From the NCBI RefSeq assembly GCF_003448965.1, contig NZ_QRGC01000005.1, positions 1 through 64,000 of the forward strand: 64,000 nucleotides of DNA. The letters run 5' to 3'. Positions within the stretch are counted from its first letter, which is position 1. Each line of letters starts with the position of its first letter. Origin of the DNA: Oceanicella sp. SM1341 (GTDB lineage: Bacteria; Pseudomonadota; Alphaproteobacteria; Rhodobacterales; Rhodobacteraceae). A program made the position numbers and the translations under genes. The notes beneath the pieces were generated by a model. That model was not told the DNA's origin. It saw only the letters and a list, made by a program, of their open reading frames with translations, and did no database searches. Of the stretch, positions 31,085 to 39,785 are shown piece after piece.

Positions 31085-31767
31085 CCCGCCCCCTCCGCCT
31101 CGTCGTCTTCGACATGGACGGCACGCTGATCGACAGCCAGGAACTCATCAAGGAGGCCATGCGCCGGGCCTTCGCCCTCGGCGGCCTGCCGGCGCCGAGC
31201 GACGCGGACACGCTGTCCATCGTCGGCCTGTCGCTGCCCGAGGCGATCGCCACCATGGTGCCCGGCCTGCCGCCCGCCGAGGTGCTCTCGCTCACCGAGG
31301 CCTACAAGCAGGCCTTCGTGGCCCTGCGCGCCGAGACCGGCGGCGAGGCGGCGGCGCCGCTCTACCCCGGTGCGCGCGCGGCCCTCGAGCGGCTGCATGC
31401 CGAGGAGCACACCCTGCTGGGCGTCGCCACCGGCAAGGCGCGCCGCGGGCTCGACCACGTGTTCCACGCCCACGGGCTGGGGCATTTCTTCGCCACCGCC
31501 CAGACCGCCGACCTGCACCCCTCCAAGCCGCATCCCTCGATGCTGGAGACCTGCCTGCACGAGACCGGCGTCGACGTGGCGCATTCGGTGATGGTGGGCG
31601 ACACGGAGTTCGACATCGCGATGGGCCGGGCGGCGGGCTTCCGCACCATCGGGGTGAGCTGGGGCTATCACCCGGTCTCCCGCCTGCGCGAGGCCGGCGC
31701 CGAGCTGATCATCGACCATTACGACGCGCTCGACGAGGCGCTGGAGCGCCTGGCGGTGCCGGCATGA
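31081..31767 (+). CDS. HAD-superfamily phosphatase (Gph-like)
   Basis: 228 residues: motif I VFDMDGTLIDS, a helical cap, motif II VATGKARRG, motif III lysine in SKPHPSM and motif IV GDTEFDIAMG. Closest to phosphoglycolate/pyrophosphatase-like subfamily I HADs. The usual substrate is a small phosphoester and is not determined here. It overlaps rluC and the atp12 gene by four bases on each side. The rluC-HAD-atp12 grouping is frequent in Rhodobacterales as far as I recall. Confidence 0.88.
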   Translation: MTRPLRLVVFDMDGTLIDSQELIKEAMRRAFALGGLPAPSDADTLSIVGLSLPEAIATMVPGLPPAEVLSLTEAYKQAFVALRAETGGEAAAPLYPGARAALERLHAEEHTLLGVATGKARRGLDHVFHAHGLGHFFATAQTADLHPSKPHPSMLETCLHETGVDVAHSVMVGDTEFDIAMGRAAGFRTIGVSWGYHPVSRLREAGAELIIDHYDALDEALERLAVPA

Positions 31768-32477
31768 GCTCCGCCTGGGCCCCGAAGCGCTTCTGGAAGG
31801 CCGCGGGCGTGGCGGAGGCCGAGGGCGGCCATGCCATCACCCTCGACGGCCGGCCTGTCCGCACCCCCGCCAAGGCGGCCCTGGTGCTGCCCACCCGCGC
31901 CCTTGCCGAGGCCGTGGCCGCCGAGTGGGACGCCCAGGGCGAGACCGTCGACCCCGCCTCCATGCCCCTCACCCGGCTGTCGAACACCACGCTCGACCGC
32001 GTGGGCCCGGCCCATGACGAGGTGGCGCTGATGGTGGCCGAATACGGCGGCACCGACCTGCTGTGCTACCGCGCCGAGAGCCCCGAGGCCCTCGCCGCCC
32101 GCCAGGCCGCCGCCTGGGACCCGCTGCTCGACTGGGCGGAGGCCACCTACGGCGCCCGCCTCGCGCCGGTGGCCGGGGTGATGCATGTCGCCCAGCCGCC
32201 CGAGGCACTGGCGCGCCTTGCCGCGGCGGTCGCCGGCCACCCGCCCTTCCGCCTCACCGCGCTCGCCGATCTCGTGTCGCTCTCCGGCTCGCTGGTGATC
32301 GGGCTCGCGGTGGCCGAGGGGCATCTTTCCGCCGAGGCCGCCTGGCCCTTGTCGCGCATCGACGAGGACTGGCAGAGTGAGCAATGGGGCTCGGACGACG
32401 AGGCCGAGGCCCAGGCCGCGCTGAAGCGCGCCGATTTCCTGCGGGCCGAGCACATGCTCGCCCTGCTCGCCGCCTGA
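31764..32477 (+). CDS. ATP12-family F1-ATPase assembly chaperone
   Basis: 237 residues from ATG 31764. Atp12 hallmarks: KRFWKAAGV, ITLDGRPVRTPAKAALVLPT, a VAAEWDAQGE stretch, MPLTRLSNTTLDR, TDLLCYRAESPEAL and WDPLLDWAEATYGARL, with DEDWQSEQWGSDDEAE near the end. In mitochondria Atp12 holds the alpha subunit of F1 before assembly; the alphaproteobacterial relatives are presumed to act likewise on AtpA. Cytoplasmic. Coupled to the HAD gene by ATGA. Confidence 0.9.
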   Translation: MSSAWAPKRFWKAAGVAEAEGGHAITLDGRPVRTPAKAALVLPTRALAEAVAAEWDAQGETVDPASMPLTRLSNTTLDRVGPAHDEVALMVAEYGGTDLLCYRAESPEALAARQAAAWDPLLDWAEATYGARLAPVAGVMHVAQPPEALARLAAAVAGHPPFRLTALADLVSLSGSLVIGLAVAEGHLSAEAAWPLSRIDEDWQSEQWGSDDEAEAQAALKRADFLRAEHMLALLAA

Positions 32478-32509
32478 CAGGGGCGCATCACGGGGGACAG
32501 ACAGAGGCC

Positions 32510-32992
32510 ATGACCGCACCGCTCACCGCCCGCTCCGAGGCCGACCTGCTGCCGCGCGAGGCCTATGCCCGCCTCTCCGGCCTCGAGATCATGACCGAGA
32601 TGGTCGAGGGCCGCCTGCCTGCCCCGGCCATCACCGGCACGCTGGGCTTCCGCGTGGCCGAGGTGGCCGAGGGCCGGGTGGTGTTCGCCGGCACGCCGGA
32701 TTTCTCGGTCACCAACCCGATGGGCACGGTCCATGGCGGCTGGTACGGCGCGCTGCTCGACAGCTGCATGGCCTGCGCGGTGATGACCTGCCTGAAGGCC
32801 GGCACCTTCTACACCACGCTCGAGTACAAGGTGAACATCATCCGCCCCATCCCGCTGGGCACCGAGGTGTTCGCCATCGGCAAGGCCCATCACGCAGGCC
32901 GCTCCACCGGCGTGGCCGACGGGCGGATGGAAGACGCGGAGGGCCGGCTCTACGCCACCGGCTCGACCACCTGCATCGTGATGAAGGCCTGA
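32510..32992 (+). CDS. PaaI-like hotdog thioesterase
   Basis: 160 residues from ATG 32510 with AGAGG six bases upstream. Hotdog fold with the family signature NPMGTVHGGWYGALLDSCMA, containing the asparagine and HGG loop that bind the thioester, and TTLEYKVNIIRPIPLG as the next strand pair. It hydrolyses acyl- or aryl-CoA esters. The acyl group is unknown. It starts 32 bases after atp12 and may be in the same transcript. Confidence 0.85.
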   Translation: MTAPLTARSEADLLPREAYARLSGLEIMTEMVEGRLPAPAITGTLGFRVAEVAEGRVVFAGTPDFSVTNPMGTVHGGWYGALLDSCMACAVMTCLKAGTFYTTLEYKVNIIRPIPLGTEVFAIGKAHHAGRSTGVADGRMEDAEGRLYATGSTTCIVMKA

Positions 32993-33008
32993 GGCCATTG
33001 CGCGGCGG

Positions 33009-34154
33009 GTGGTCATCATCGGCGGCGGCATCATGGGGGCCTCGCTGGCCTGGTGGCTCACCCGCAGCGCCGACGCGCCGGCGGTCACCGTCATCGAGCG
33101 CGATCCTTCGCTGGCGCGCGCCTCCTCCATGCTCTCGGCGGCCTCGATCCGCCAGCAATACTCCACGGTGGAGAACATCCGCCTCTCCCGCTTCGGCTGG
33201 GAATTCCTGAGTGCCGCGCCCGAGCTGCTCGGCGTCGACGTGGGCCTGAAGCGCCGTGGCTACCTCATCCTCGCCCGCCCCGAGGGCCGCGCCACGCTGG
33301 AGGCAAACTCCGCCCTGCAACACGCCGAGGGCGTGGCGACCGAGCTGCTCGAGCCCGAGGCCCTCGCCGCCCGCTTCCCCTGGCTCAACACCGAAGGCAT
33401 CGCCCTCGGCGCCCTGGGGCGCGACGAGGGCTGGTTCGACCCCGCGCTGCTGCACGGCGGCTTCCGCGCCGGCGCCCGGGCGCGTGGGGCGGACTGGGCG
33501 CACGGCACCGTCACCGGCATCGACATCGCGGGCGGCCGTGCCACCGGCGTGCGGCTGGAGAGCGGCGACCGGCTCGCGGCCGACATGGTGGTGAACGCCG
33601 CCGGCTGGCAATCCGGCGCCGTCGCCGCCCTGGCCGGGCAGGAGCTGCCCGTGGGCCCCGACCTGCGCACGGTCTTCGTGCTCTCCTCGCCCGACAGCGC
33701 CCACATCAACGCCACCGCCCCGCTCACGGTCGACCCCGGCGGCGTGTGGTTCCGCCCCGAGGGCGCGGGCTTCATCGCCGGCATGGAGGCCCCCGCCCCG
33801 GCCGCCGACCCCTGGGCCTTCGCGCCCGACTGGTCGCAGTTCGAGGAGGCTGTCTGGCCGCTGCTCGCCGCCCGGGTGCCGGCCTTCGAGCGCCTGCGCA
33901 CCACCGGCGCCTGGGCCGGCCACTACGACTGGAACCGCGCCGACCAGAACGCCCTGCTCGGCCCCCTGCCCGGGCTCGACAACCTGTTCCACGTCTCCGG
34001 CTTCTCCGGGCACGGGCTGCAACAGGCCCCGGCGGTGGGACGCGGCATGGCCGAGCTGATCCTCACCGGCGCCTGGGCCACCCTCGACCTCTCCGCCTTC
34101 GCCGCCACCCGCCTCGCCGAGGGCCGGCGCGTGGTGGAGCTGAACGTGATCTGA
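33009..34154 (+). CDS. FAD-dependent oxidoreductase (DAO family)
   Basis: 381 residues from GTG 33009; an extension of four codons (starting at a rare ATT) is possible. Rossmann motif VVIIGGGIMGASLAWWLTR at the N-terminus, SMLSAASIRQQYST for FAD, VVNAAGWQSGAVAAL, and a C-terminal HVSGFSGHGLQQAPAVG FAD loop typical of glycine/sarcosine oxidase-like DAO proteins. It probably oxidises an amine or amino acid. It is 16 bases after the thioesterase stop. Confidence 0.85.
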   Translation: MVIIGGGIMGASLAWWLTRSADAPAVTVIERDPSLARASSMLSAASIRQQYSTVENIRLSRFGWEFLSAAPELLGVDVGLKRRGYLILARPEGRATLEANSALQHAEGVATELLEPEALAARFPWLNTEGIALGALGRDEGWFDPALLHGGFRAGARARGADWAHGTVTGIDIAGGRATGVRLESGDRLAADMVVNAAGWQSGAVAALAGQELPVGPDLRTVFVLSSPDSAHINATAPLTVDPGGVWFRPEGAGFIAGMEAPAPAADPWAFAPDWSQFEEAVWPLLAARVPAFERLRTTGAWAGHYDWNRADQNALLGPLPGLDNLFHVSGFSGHGLQQAPAVGRGMAELILTGAWATLDLSAFAATRLAEGRRVVELNVI

Positions 34155-34509
34155 AGCCCTGCGGGCCGGGCCGCTCCGATGCCGCGTCCGGGACACGGCC
34201 CGCGCCCGGACCGCCCCGGCCACCAACCGTTCCCGCCGAGAGCGGAACTGGCGATGCAGTTGCCCGGTCGGCATGCCCTCCGCAGACCACGCCCTTCCCC
34301 GGGATCGAGCACCCTCCCCGACCGCCGCGCGGCACGCGCGGCCCGGCCCACACCGGAGGAGACGCGCCCGGAGGGCGGGTCGACGCAGGACGGGAGGGCT
34401 CCCCCTCCGCTCGCCAGGGGCCTTGCGGCCGGGGTTCTCCCGTGTGGCCCCCACTTGGCGGTGACCGCCCCTTTGGGCCGGGCCGGGTACTGCGCACCCG
34501 GCGGGAGCC
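34155..34509. other. GC-rich gap between the DAO oxidoreductase and rarA
   Basis: No supported gene. Near its right end a 7-bp inverted repeat (GCCGGGT 34482-34488 with ACCCGGC 34496-34502) lies just past the rarA stop and may be its terminator, without a T run. Nothing else was recognised. Confidence 0.5.
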
Positions 34510-35832
34510 TCACTCGGAGGATTTCATCCGCTGGGCGCGGAGCTTGACGAAATAGTCGACGCGTTTCTTCAGCTCGCGCTCATGGCCGCGCTCGACCGGG
34601 ACGTAGTAGACACCGCGCTTCATGCCGTCGGGGAAATAGTTCTGGCCGGAGAAGCCGTCCTCGGCGTCGTGGTCGTACTGGTAGCCGGCGCCGTAGCCGA
34701 CGTCGCGCATCAGCCTCGTGGGAGCGTTCAGGATGTGCTTGGGTGGCGGCTCGGAGCCGGTGCGGCGGGCGGCGTCCATCGCCGCCTTGTAGGCGGTGTA
34801 GGCCGCGTTCGACTTCGGCGCGAGCGCGAGGTGCAGCACGGCCTGGGCCAGGGCCAGCTCGCCCTCGGGCGAGCCGAGGCGCTCGTAGACCTCCCAGGCG
34901 GTGAGGCAGAGCTGTGCGGCCGAGGGGTCGGCGAGACCGATGTCCTCCACCGCCATGCGGGTGATCCGCCGGGCGAGGTAGCGCGGGTCCTCGCCGCCCG
35001 AGAGCATGCGCGCCAGCCAGTAGAGCGCGGCGTCGGGGTCGGAGCCGCGCACGGATTTGTGCAGCGCGGAGATGAGGTTGTAGTGCTCGTCGCCGGACTT
35101 GTCGTAGCGCGGCGCGCGGCGGGCGAGACGGCGGGTGAGTGCCTCGCGGTCCAGCACATCAGGCGCGCCGATCACCTGCTCGGCGAGGTTGAGCAGCGCC
35201 CGCCCGTCGCCGTCGGCCATCTCGAGGATCGCGTCGCGCGCGCCCGCGTCGAGCGGCAGCGGGCCGGAGACCCGTTCCACCCGCTCCAGCATCTCGCCGA
35301 GCGCCGCCGCGTCGAGCCTGCGCAGCACCATCACCGTGGCGCGCGACAGCAGGGCGGCGTTCAGCTCGAAGGACGGGTTCTCCGTGGTGGCGCCCACCAG
35401 CACGATGGTGCCGTCCTCCATGTGCGGCAGGAACCCGTCCTGCTGGGCCTTGTTGAAGCGGTGGATCTCGTCGACGAAGAGCAGCGTGCCGCGGCCCTGC
35501 TGGTGGCGCAGGCGGGCGGCCTCGAACACCTTGCGCAACTCCGGCACGCCGGTGAAGATCGCCGAGATCTGCACGAAGGCGAGGTCGGTCTCGGAGGCGA
35601 GCAGCCGGGCGATCGTGGTCTTGCCCACCCCCGGCGGCCCCCAGAGGATGAGCGAGGAGAGATGCCCCGAGGCGAGCATCGCGCCCAACGGGCCGTCCGC
35701 GCCCAGCAGGTCCTCCTGCCCGATCACCTCGGCCAGCGTGGCGGGGCGCAGCCGGTCCGCCAGCGGGCGCGGGCCCTCGGCCGCGGCGGCGGCGGGGCGG
35801 GAGGCGGGATCGCTATCGAAAAGGTCAGCCAT
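34510..35832 (-). CDS. rarA: Replication-associated recombination protein RarA (MgsA)
   Basis: 440 residues from ATG 35832. AAA+ clamp-loader-like ATPase: N-terminal PLADRLRPATLAEVIGQEDLL, Walker A WGPPGVGKTT, Walker B LLFVDEIHRFNKAQQD, sensor 1 LVGATTENPSF and arginine finger in ALLSRATV; the C-terminal tetramerisation region has RGSDPDAALYWLARML and NAPTRLMRDVGYGAGYQYDHD. It acts at stalled replication forks and interacts with SSB. An in-frame GTG nine bases upstream is an alternative start. Isolated gene. Confidence 0.95.
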   Translation of the reverse strand: MADLFDSDPASRPAAAAAEGPRPLADRLRPATLAEVIGQEDLLGADGPLGAMLASGHLSSLILWGPPGVGKTTIARLLASETDLAFVQISAIFTGVPELRKVFEAARLRHQQGRGTLLFVDEIHRFNKAQQDGFLPHMEDGTIVLVGATTENPSFELNAALLSRATVMVLRRLDAAALGEMLERVERVSGPLPLDAGARDAILEMADGDGRALLNLAEQVIGAPDVLDREALTRRLARRAPRYDKSGDEHYNLISALHKSVRGSDPDAALYWLARMLSGGEDPRYLARRITRMAVEDIGLADPSAAQLCLTAWEVYERLGSPEGELALAQAVLHLALAPKSNAAYTAYKAAMDAARRTGSEPPPKHILNAPTRLMRDVGYGAGYQYDHDAEDGFSGQNYFPDGMKRGVYYVPVERGHERELKKRVDYFVKLRAQRMKSSE

Positions 35833-36383
35833 GTCCTTCACATGCGCCAGAGCGCCCCGCTTGGCAAGCCCGCGCGGGAGCCTCGCGAGCAGCCCCCCTG
35901 AAGCAACGGGCGCGGGGGCCCGGCTTCCTGCCTGACGAGCTGCCGCCCGGCCGGCGACCGCGCATGGGCGGCAGGGGTTCGCGCCGTGGTGACGCACAGC
36001 GCAACGCGGCCGTCCCGGCCGGCCGAAATCAGGGCGCTCGGGGACCGGCAGCGATCCGCATCTGCACGGCGGGCAAGTCCGCGCGGGAGGGACAGCGGCT
36101 CGGGAATCGCGGAATGCCACGAGGCCGGACGCGGGCACCTCGCCTGCGGGACATTGCCTGTCGCTGGCGGCTGCGCGGAAGCCCGCCGAATGCTGGGGGC
36201 GCCTCGATGAGGCGCGTCTTGCCGGGCAGGTGCGGGAGCACCGGCCCGCAGACGACCGGCGGCGCCGGACATCTCTGGCGGCACCCTGCCGCCACCCACC
36301 TCACGCGAGCGGGAGAGAACCGTGTCCGCGCCGCGCCCCGGCACTGGCCACCGCCAGGCTCCGCGCGATCCCCGGACATGCAA
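35833..36383. other. Gene-free interval between rarA and the rplQ terminator
   Basis: About 550 bp of GC-rich sequence. The open frames in it are low-complexity arginine/proline/alanine-rich products with no start signals or motifs, and I do not support any as a gene. The rarA promoter should lie at its left end; I could not assign boxes with confidence. Confidence 0.5.
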
Positions 36384-36411
36384 AAGGCCGCCCCGGGACG
36401 GGGGCGGCCTT
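36384..36411 (-). terminator. Terminator of the rpsM-rpsK-rpoA-rplQ operon
   Basis: An 11-bp perfect stem (AAGGCCGCCCC / GGGGCGGCCTT, six-base loop) followed on the reverse strand by TTTTG. It lies 40 bases beyond the rplQ stop and is the clearest intrinsic terminator in the ribosomal block, marking its downstream end. Confidence 0.85.
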
Positions 36412-36450
36412 CGAGCCTGAGAGCGGTGCGCGGCCGAAGCCGCGGAGGGC

Positions 36451-36873
36451 TCACTCCTCCTCGGCGGCCTCGAGCTCGGCCACGCGGGCCTTGTCGGCGG
36501 CGCCCTTGGCGGCCGGGTCGCGGTCGACCAGCTCGATGATCGCCATCGGAGCCATGTCGCCGTAGCGGAAGCCGGCCTTCAGCACGCGGGTGTAGCCACC
36601 GGCGCGGTCCTTGTAGCGGGCGGCCAGCGCGTCGAACAGCTTGGCGACGGCGGCATCCTGCTTCAGCTGCGCGGCGGCGAGACGGCGGGAGTTCAGGTCA
36701 CCGCGCTTGCCCAGGGTGATGACCTTGTCCATCACGCGCTTGAGCTCTTTCGCCTTCGGCAGGGTGGTCTTGATCTGCTCGTGCTCGATGAGCGAGCAGA
36801 CCATGTTGGCGAACATCGCCTTGCGGTGTTCGTGGGTCCGGTTCAGCTTCCGGTAGCCGTTGGAATGACGCAT
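36451..36873 (-). CDS. rplQ: 50S ribosomal protein L17
   Basis: 140 residues, opening [20 protein letters not shown], with [18 protein letters not shown]; the C-terminal AELEAAEEE is an acidic tail beyond the E. coli protein. It sits near the exit tunnel. Final gene of the alpha operon, separated from rpoA by 117 bases with a hairpin. Confidence 0.98.
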   Translation of the reverse strand: MRHSNGYRKLNRTHEHRKAMFANMVCSLIEHEQIKTTLPKAKELKRVMDKVITLGKRGDLNSRRLAAAQLKQDAAVAKLFDALAARYKDRAGGYTRVLKAGFRYGDMAPMAIIELVDRDPAAKGAADKARVAELEAAEEE

Positions 36874-36957
36874 GTCATGTGTCCTTTTGCGAGTTGTACT
36901 TTGTCCGGCCTCATCTGGCGGAGGCCTCCTTGGGGCGGAGTACCCGGGCAGTCACGA

Positions 36958-36978
36958 CCGCCCCGGAAACCGGGGCGG
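36958..36978 (-). promoter_or_regulatory. Intercistronic hairpin between rpoA and rplQ
   Basis: A perfect 9-bp stem CCGCCCCGG / CCGGGGCGG closed by three bases, twelve bases after the rpoA stop. Without a T tract it is more likely an mRNA-stability or attenuating element than a terminator. Confidence 0.5.
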
Positions 36979-36990
36979 CCGCGTAGAAAC

Positions 36991-38007
36991 TCAGAAGTGG
37001 TCTTCGTACTTCTTGGCCAGCTCGTCGATGTCGTCGGGCGGCCAGTCAACCACGTCCATGCCGAGGTGGAGGCCCATGGTGGTGAGCACTTCCTTGATCT
37101 CGTTCAGCGACTTGCGGCCGAAGTTCGGGGTACGGAGCATCTCCGCCTCGGTCTTCTGGATCAGGTCGCCGATATAGACGATGTTGTCGTTCTTCAGGCA
37201 GTTGGCCGAGCGCACGGAGAGCTCGAGCTCGTCGACCTTCTTGAGCAGGAGCGGGTTGAACTCCAGCTCCTCGGCGGCGTCGGAACGCGTGTGCGTCTCC
37301 GGCTCCTCGAAGTTCACGAACACGGTGAGCTGGTCCTGCAGGATGCGGGCCGCGTAGGCGATCGCATCGTCAGGGGTCAGCGACCCGTCGGTCTCCACGG
37401 TGAGGGTGAGCTTGTCGTAGTCAAGCACCTGGCCCTCGCGAGTGGGTTCGACCTTGTAGCTCACCTTCTTGACCGGCGAGAACAGCGCATCGACCGAGAT
37501 CAGCCCGATCGGGGCATCCTCGGGGCGGTTCTTGTCGGCGGCGACATAGCCCTTGCCGGAGGCGATGGTCAGCTCCATGTGGAGCGTCGCACCGTCGTCG
37601 AGATGGGCGATCACGTGATCGGGGTTGAGCACCTCGATCCCGTTCGTCACCTGGATGTCACCGGCGGTCACTACACCCGGGCCGGTGGCCGAGAGCACGA
37701 CACGCTTGGGGCCTTCCACTTCCATCTTGAGCGAAACGCCCTTGAGGTTGAGGACGACATCGGTCACATCCTCGCGGACCCCGGCGATCGAGGAGAACTC
37801 GTGCAGCACTCCATCGATCTGGATCGAGGTGATCGCGGCCCCCTGGAGCGAGCTCAGCAGCACCCGGCGCAGGGCATTGCCGAGCGTCAGGCCGAAGCCC
37901 CGCTCCAGCGGCTCCGCAACGGCGACAGCCTGCCGGCGCGCGTCGTGGCCGGGGCGGATGTCGAGCTGCTGCGGACGGATAAGTTCCTGCCAGTTCCTGT
38001 GGATCAT
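36991..38007 (-). CDS. rpoA: RNA polymerase alpha subunit
   Basis: 338 residues from the ATG at 38007, which has GGAGGACCACGAC before it. The N-terminal assembly domain has [22 protein letters not shown]; the C-terminal DNA- and activator-binding domain includes [20 protein letters not shown] and [15 protein letters not shown] dimer of alpha nucleates polymerase assembly. It lies in the classical place after rpsK; rpsD is absent from this operon, as usual in this class. Confidence 0.98.
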   Translation of the reverse strand: MIHRNWQELIRPQQLDIRPGHDARRQAVAVAEPLERGFGLTLGNALRRVLLSSLQGAAITSIQIDGVLHEFSSIAGVREDVTDVVLNLKGVSLKMEVEGPKRVVLSATGPGVVTAGDIQVTNGIEVLNPDHVIAHLDDGATLHMELTIASGKGYVAADKNRPEDAPIGLISVDALFSPVKKVSYKVEPTREGQVLDYDKLTLTVETDGSLTPDDAIAYAARILQDQLTVFVNFEEPETHTRSDAAEELEFNPLLLKKVDELELSVRSANCLKNDNIVYIGDLIQKTEAEMLRTPNFGRKSLNEIKEVLTTMGLHLGMDVVDWPPDDIDELAKKYEDHF

Positions 38008-38081
38008 GTCGTGGTCCTCCATCCTTGCCCTGGGTCGGATCCGCGATCCGGGCTCTCGAGGAAAATTACAAAAGGCGCACA

Positions 38082-38103
38082 GGCCGGGATTCGCATCCCG
38101 GCC
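38082..38103 (-). promoter_or_regulatory. Intercistronic hairpin between rpsK and rpoA
   Basis: A perfect 9-bp stem GGCCGGGAT / ATCCCGGCC with a GCGA tetraloop on the transcript, 20 bases beyond the rpsK stop. The reverse strand continues to CCTTTTGTAATTTT about ten bases later, so partial termination is possible. Confidence 0.55.
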
Positions 38104-38122
38104 CGCACGCTGAATGGGGGCA

Positions 38123-38515
38123 TCAGACCCGGCGGCGCTTCGGAGGACGGCAGCCGTTGTGGGCGATCGGGGTCACGTCACGGATCGCGGTGACGGTGAA
38201 GCCGACGGCCTGGAAGGCGCGAAGCGCGGACTCGCGGCCGGAACCGGGGCCCTGCACCTCGACCTCGAGGGTACGCATGCCATGCTCCTGCGCCTTCTTC
38301 GCGGCGTCCTCGGCGGCAACCTGCGCGGCGTAGGGGGTGGACTTGCGGGAGCCCTTGAAGCCCATCGTGCCGGCAGAGGACCACGCAATGGCGTTGCCCT
38401 GCGCGTCGGCGATCAGGATCTTGGTGTTGTTGAAGCTCGAATTCACATGGGCCACGCCCGATGCGATGTTCTTGCGTTCCTTGCGCTTGGGCGCTGCGCG
38501 TTTTTCGCGTGCCAT
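38123..38515 (-). CDS. rpsK: 30S ribosomal protein S11
   Basis: 130 residues, full length. Conserved [20 protein letters not shown] and the C-terminal [19 protein letters not shown] that contacts mRNA and rRNA on the platform; the NG pair in this ending is the site of isoaspartate formation in other bacteria. Twelve bases after rpsM. Confidence 0.98.
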   Translation of the reverse strand: MAREKRAAPKRKERKNIASGVAHVNSSFNNTKILIADAQGNAIAWSSAGTMGFKGSRKSTPYAAQVAAEDAAKKAQEHGMRTLEVEVQGPGSGRESALRAFQAVGFTVTAIRDVTPIAHNGCRPPKRRRV

Positions 38516-38527
38516 CGTCCGGCCTCC

Positions 38528-38896
38528 TTACTTCTTCTTGCCGGCGATCGGCTTGGCGGGACCCTTGCGGGTGCGGGCGTTGGTGTGGGTCCGCTGACCG
38601 CGCACCGGCAGGCCGCGACGGTGCCGCAGGCCGCGGTAGCAGCCGAGGTCCATCAGCCGCTTGATGTTCACGGCGCGCTCGCGCCGCAGGTCGCCTTCCA
38701 CCGCGAGATTGGCGTCGATGAACTCGCGAACCGCGAGGACCTCGGCGTCGGACAGCTCGTTCACCCGGCGGGTGGACTCGATGCCGACGGCGCTGCAGAT
38801 TTCCTTGGCAGTCGTGTTACCGATGCCGTGAATGTAGGTAAGGGCGATCTCAACACGTTTACCGGTTGGGATGTTTACGCCCGCAATGCGTGCCAC
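38528..38896 (-). CDS. rpsM: 30S ribosomal protein S13
   Basis: 122 residues: [20 protein letters not shown], the helix-hairpin-helix [19 protein letters not shown], and the basic tail [18 protein letters not shown] that touches P-site tRNA. It forms the B1 intersubunit bridges with L5 and L31. First gene of the alpha operon here, about 180 bases after a strong promoter. Confidence 0.98.
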   Translation of the reverse strand: MARIAGVNIPTGKRVEIALTYIHGIGNTTAKEICSAVGIESTRRVNELSDAEVLAVREFIDANLAVEGDLRRERAVNIKRLMDLGCYRGLRHRRGLPVRGQRTHTNARTRKGPAKPIAGKKK

Positions 38897-39078
38897 GTCT
38901 CAAGCTCCGTTCATCTCTCGGCCCGCGCGAGGGGCCTTTGTCACAATCAAAGCCGACCCTGCTGCCCGCGAAGAGGGCCGCAAGTCCGGCTGAACGGGTC
39001 CCGTCCCGGACCCCAAGGCATCCCGCGCTCCCGAGGTGAAATCGTAGTTGGAAGCGACTCTCGATAGAGAGAGCGCGG

Positions 39079-39106
39079 AGTATAGAAAACGGGCTCCTGC
39101 CGTCAA
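39079..39106 (-). promoter_or_regulatory. Strong promoter of the rpsM-rpsK-rpoA-rplQ operon
   Basis: Reverse strand TTGACG (39106-39101), a 16-base spacer and TATACT (39084-39079), the best -10 box in the window. The -35 overlaps the loop and right arm of a hairpin TCCTGCC/GGCAGGA (39095-39113) followed by CCCGTTTTC, which can act as the adk/spc-operon terminator. So terminator and promoter are superimposed. The transcript has a leader of about 175 bases. Confidence 0.8.
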
Positions 39107-39137
39107 GGCAGGAATCCCGTCGCAGTCAAGGTTTTTT

Positions 39138-39785
39138 TCAGGCTTCCAGGGCAGAAGCGATCGAGGCGGTGACCGTCCCGATTTCCGCCATGCCGTCGAC
39201 CGTCACCAGCTTGCCCTGCCCTTCGTAATAGGCGATGAGCGGCGCCGTCTCGGCGTGGTAGGCAACGAGCCGGCCGCGCACGGTCTCGGCGTTGTCGTCG
39301 GCCCGGCGCTTGAACTCGTGGCTGCCGCACTTGTCGCAGGTGCCTTCCACGGCCGGCTTCTTGAAGCTGTCGTGGTAGCCCTCGCCGCATTTGGCGCAGG
39401 TGTAGCGGCCGGACACACGCTCCACCAGCAGCTCGTCATCCACTTCCATGGAGACGACACGGTCGAGGTCCATGCCCTTGGAGGAGAGCATCTCGTCGAG
39501 CGCGCTGGCCTGGGCGGCGGTGCGCGGGAAGCCGTCGAAGATCACGCCGCTGGACACATCCGGCTGGTCGAGCCGCTCGGAGACGATGGCGTTCACGATC
39601 TCGTCGGAGACGAGCTGGCCCGCATCCATCACCGCCTTGGCGCGCTTGCCCACCTCGGTCTGCGCGGCCACAGCGGCGCGCAGCATGTCCCCGGTCGAAA
39701 GCTGGATGAAGCCTTTCGTGTCCATCAGGATCCGGGCCTGGGTTCCCTTGCCGGCACCCGGCGGACCAAGAAGGATAATGTTCAT
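39138..39785 (-). CDS. adk: Adenylate kinase
   Basis: 215 residues: P-loop GPPGAGKGT at 7-15, GFPRTAAQA, and a long LID with a four-cysteine zinc site (CAKC, then CDKC sixteen residues on), the form usual in Gram-positives and some alphaproteobacteria in place of the enterobacterial polar network. It converts AMP and ATP to two ADP. It overlaps secY by four bases, hence coupled with the export channel gene. Confidence 0.97.
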   Translation of the reverse strand: MNIILLGPPGAGKGTQARILMDTKGFIQLSTGDMLRAAVAAQTEVGKRAKAVMDAGQLVSDEIVNAIVSERLDQPDVSSGVIFDGFPRTAAQASALDEMLSSKGMDLDRVVSMEVDDELLVERVSGRYTCAKCGEGYHDSFKKPAVEGTCDKCGSHEFKRRADDNAETVRGRLVAYHAETAPLIAYYEGQGKLVTVDGMAEIGTVTASIASALEA

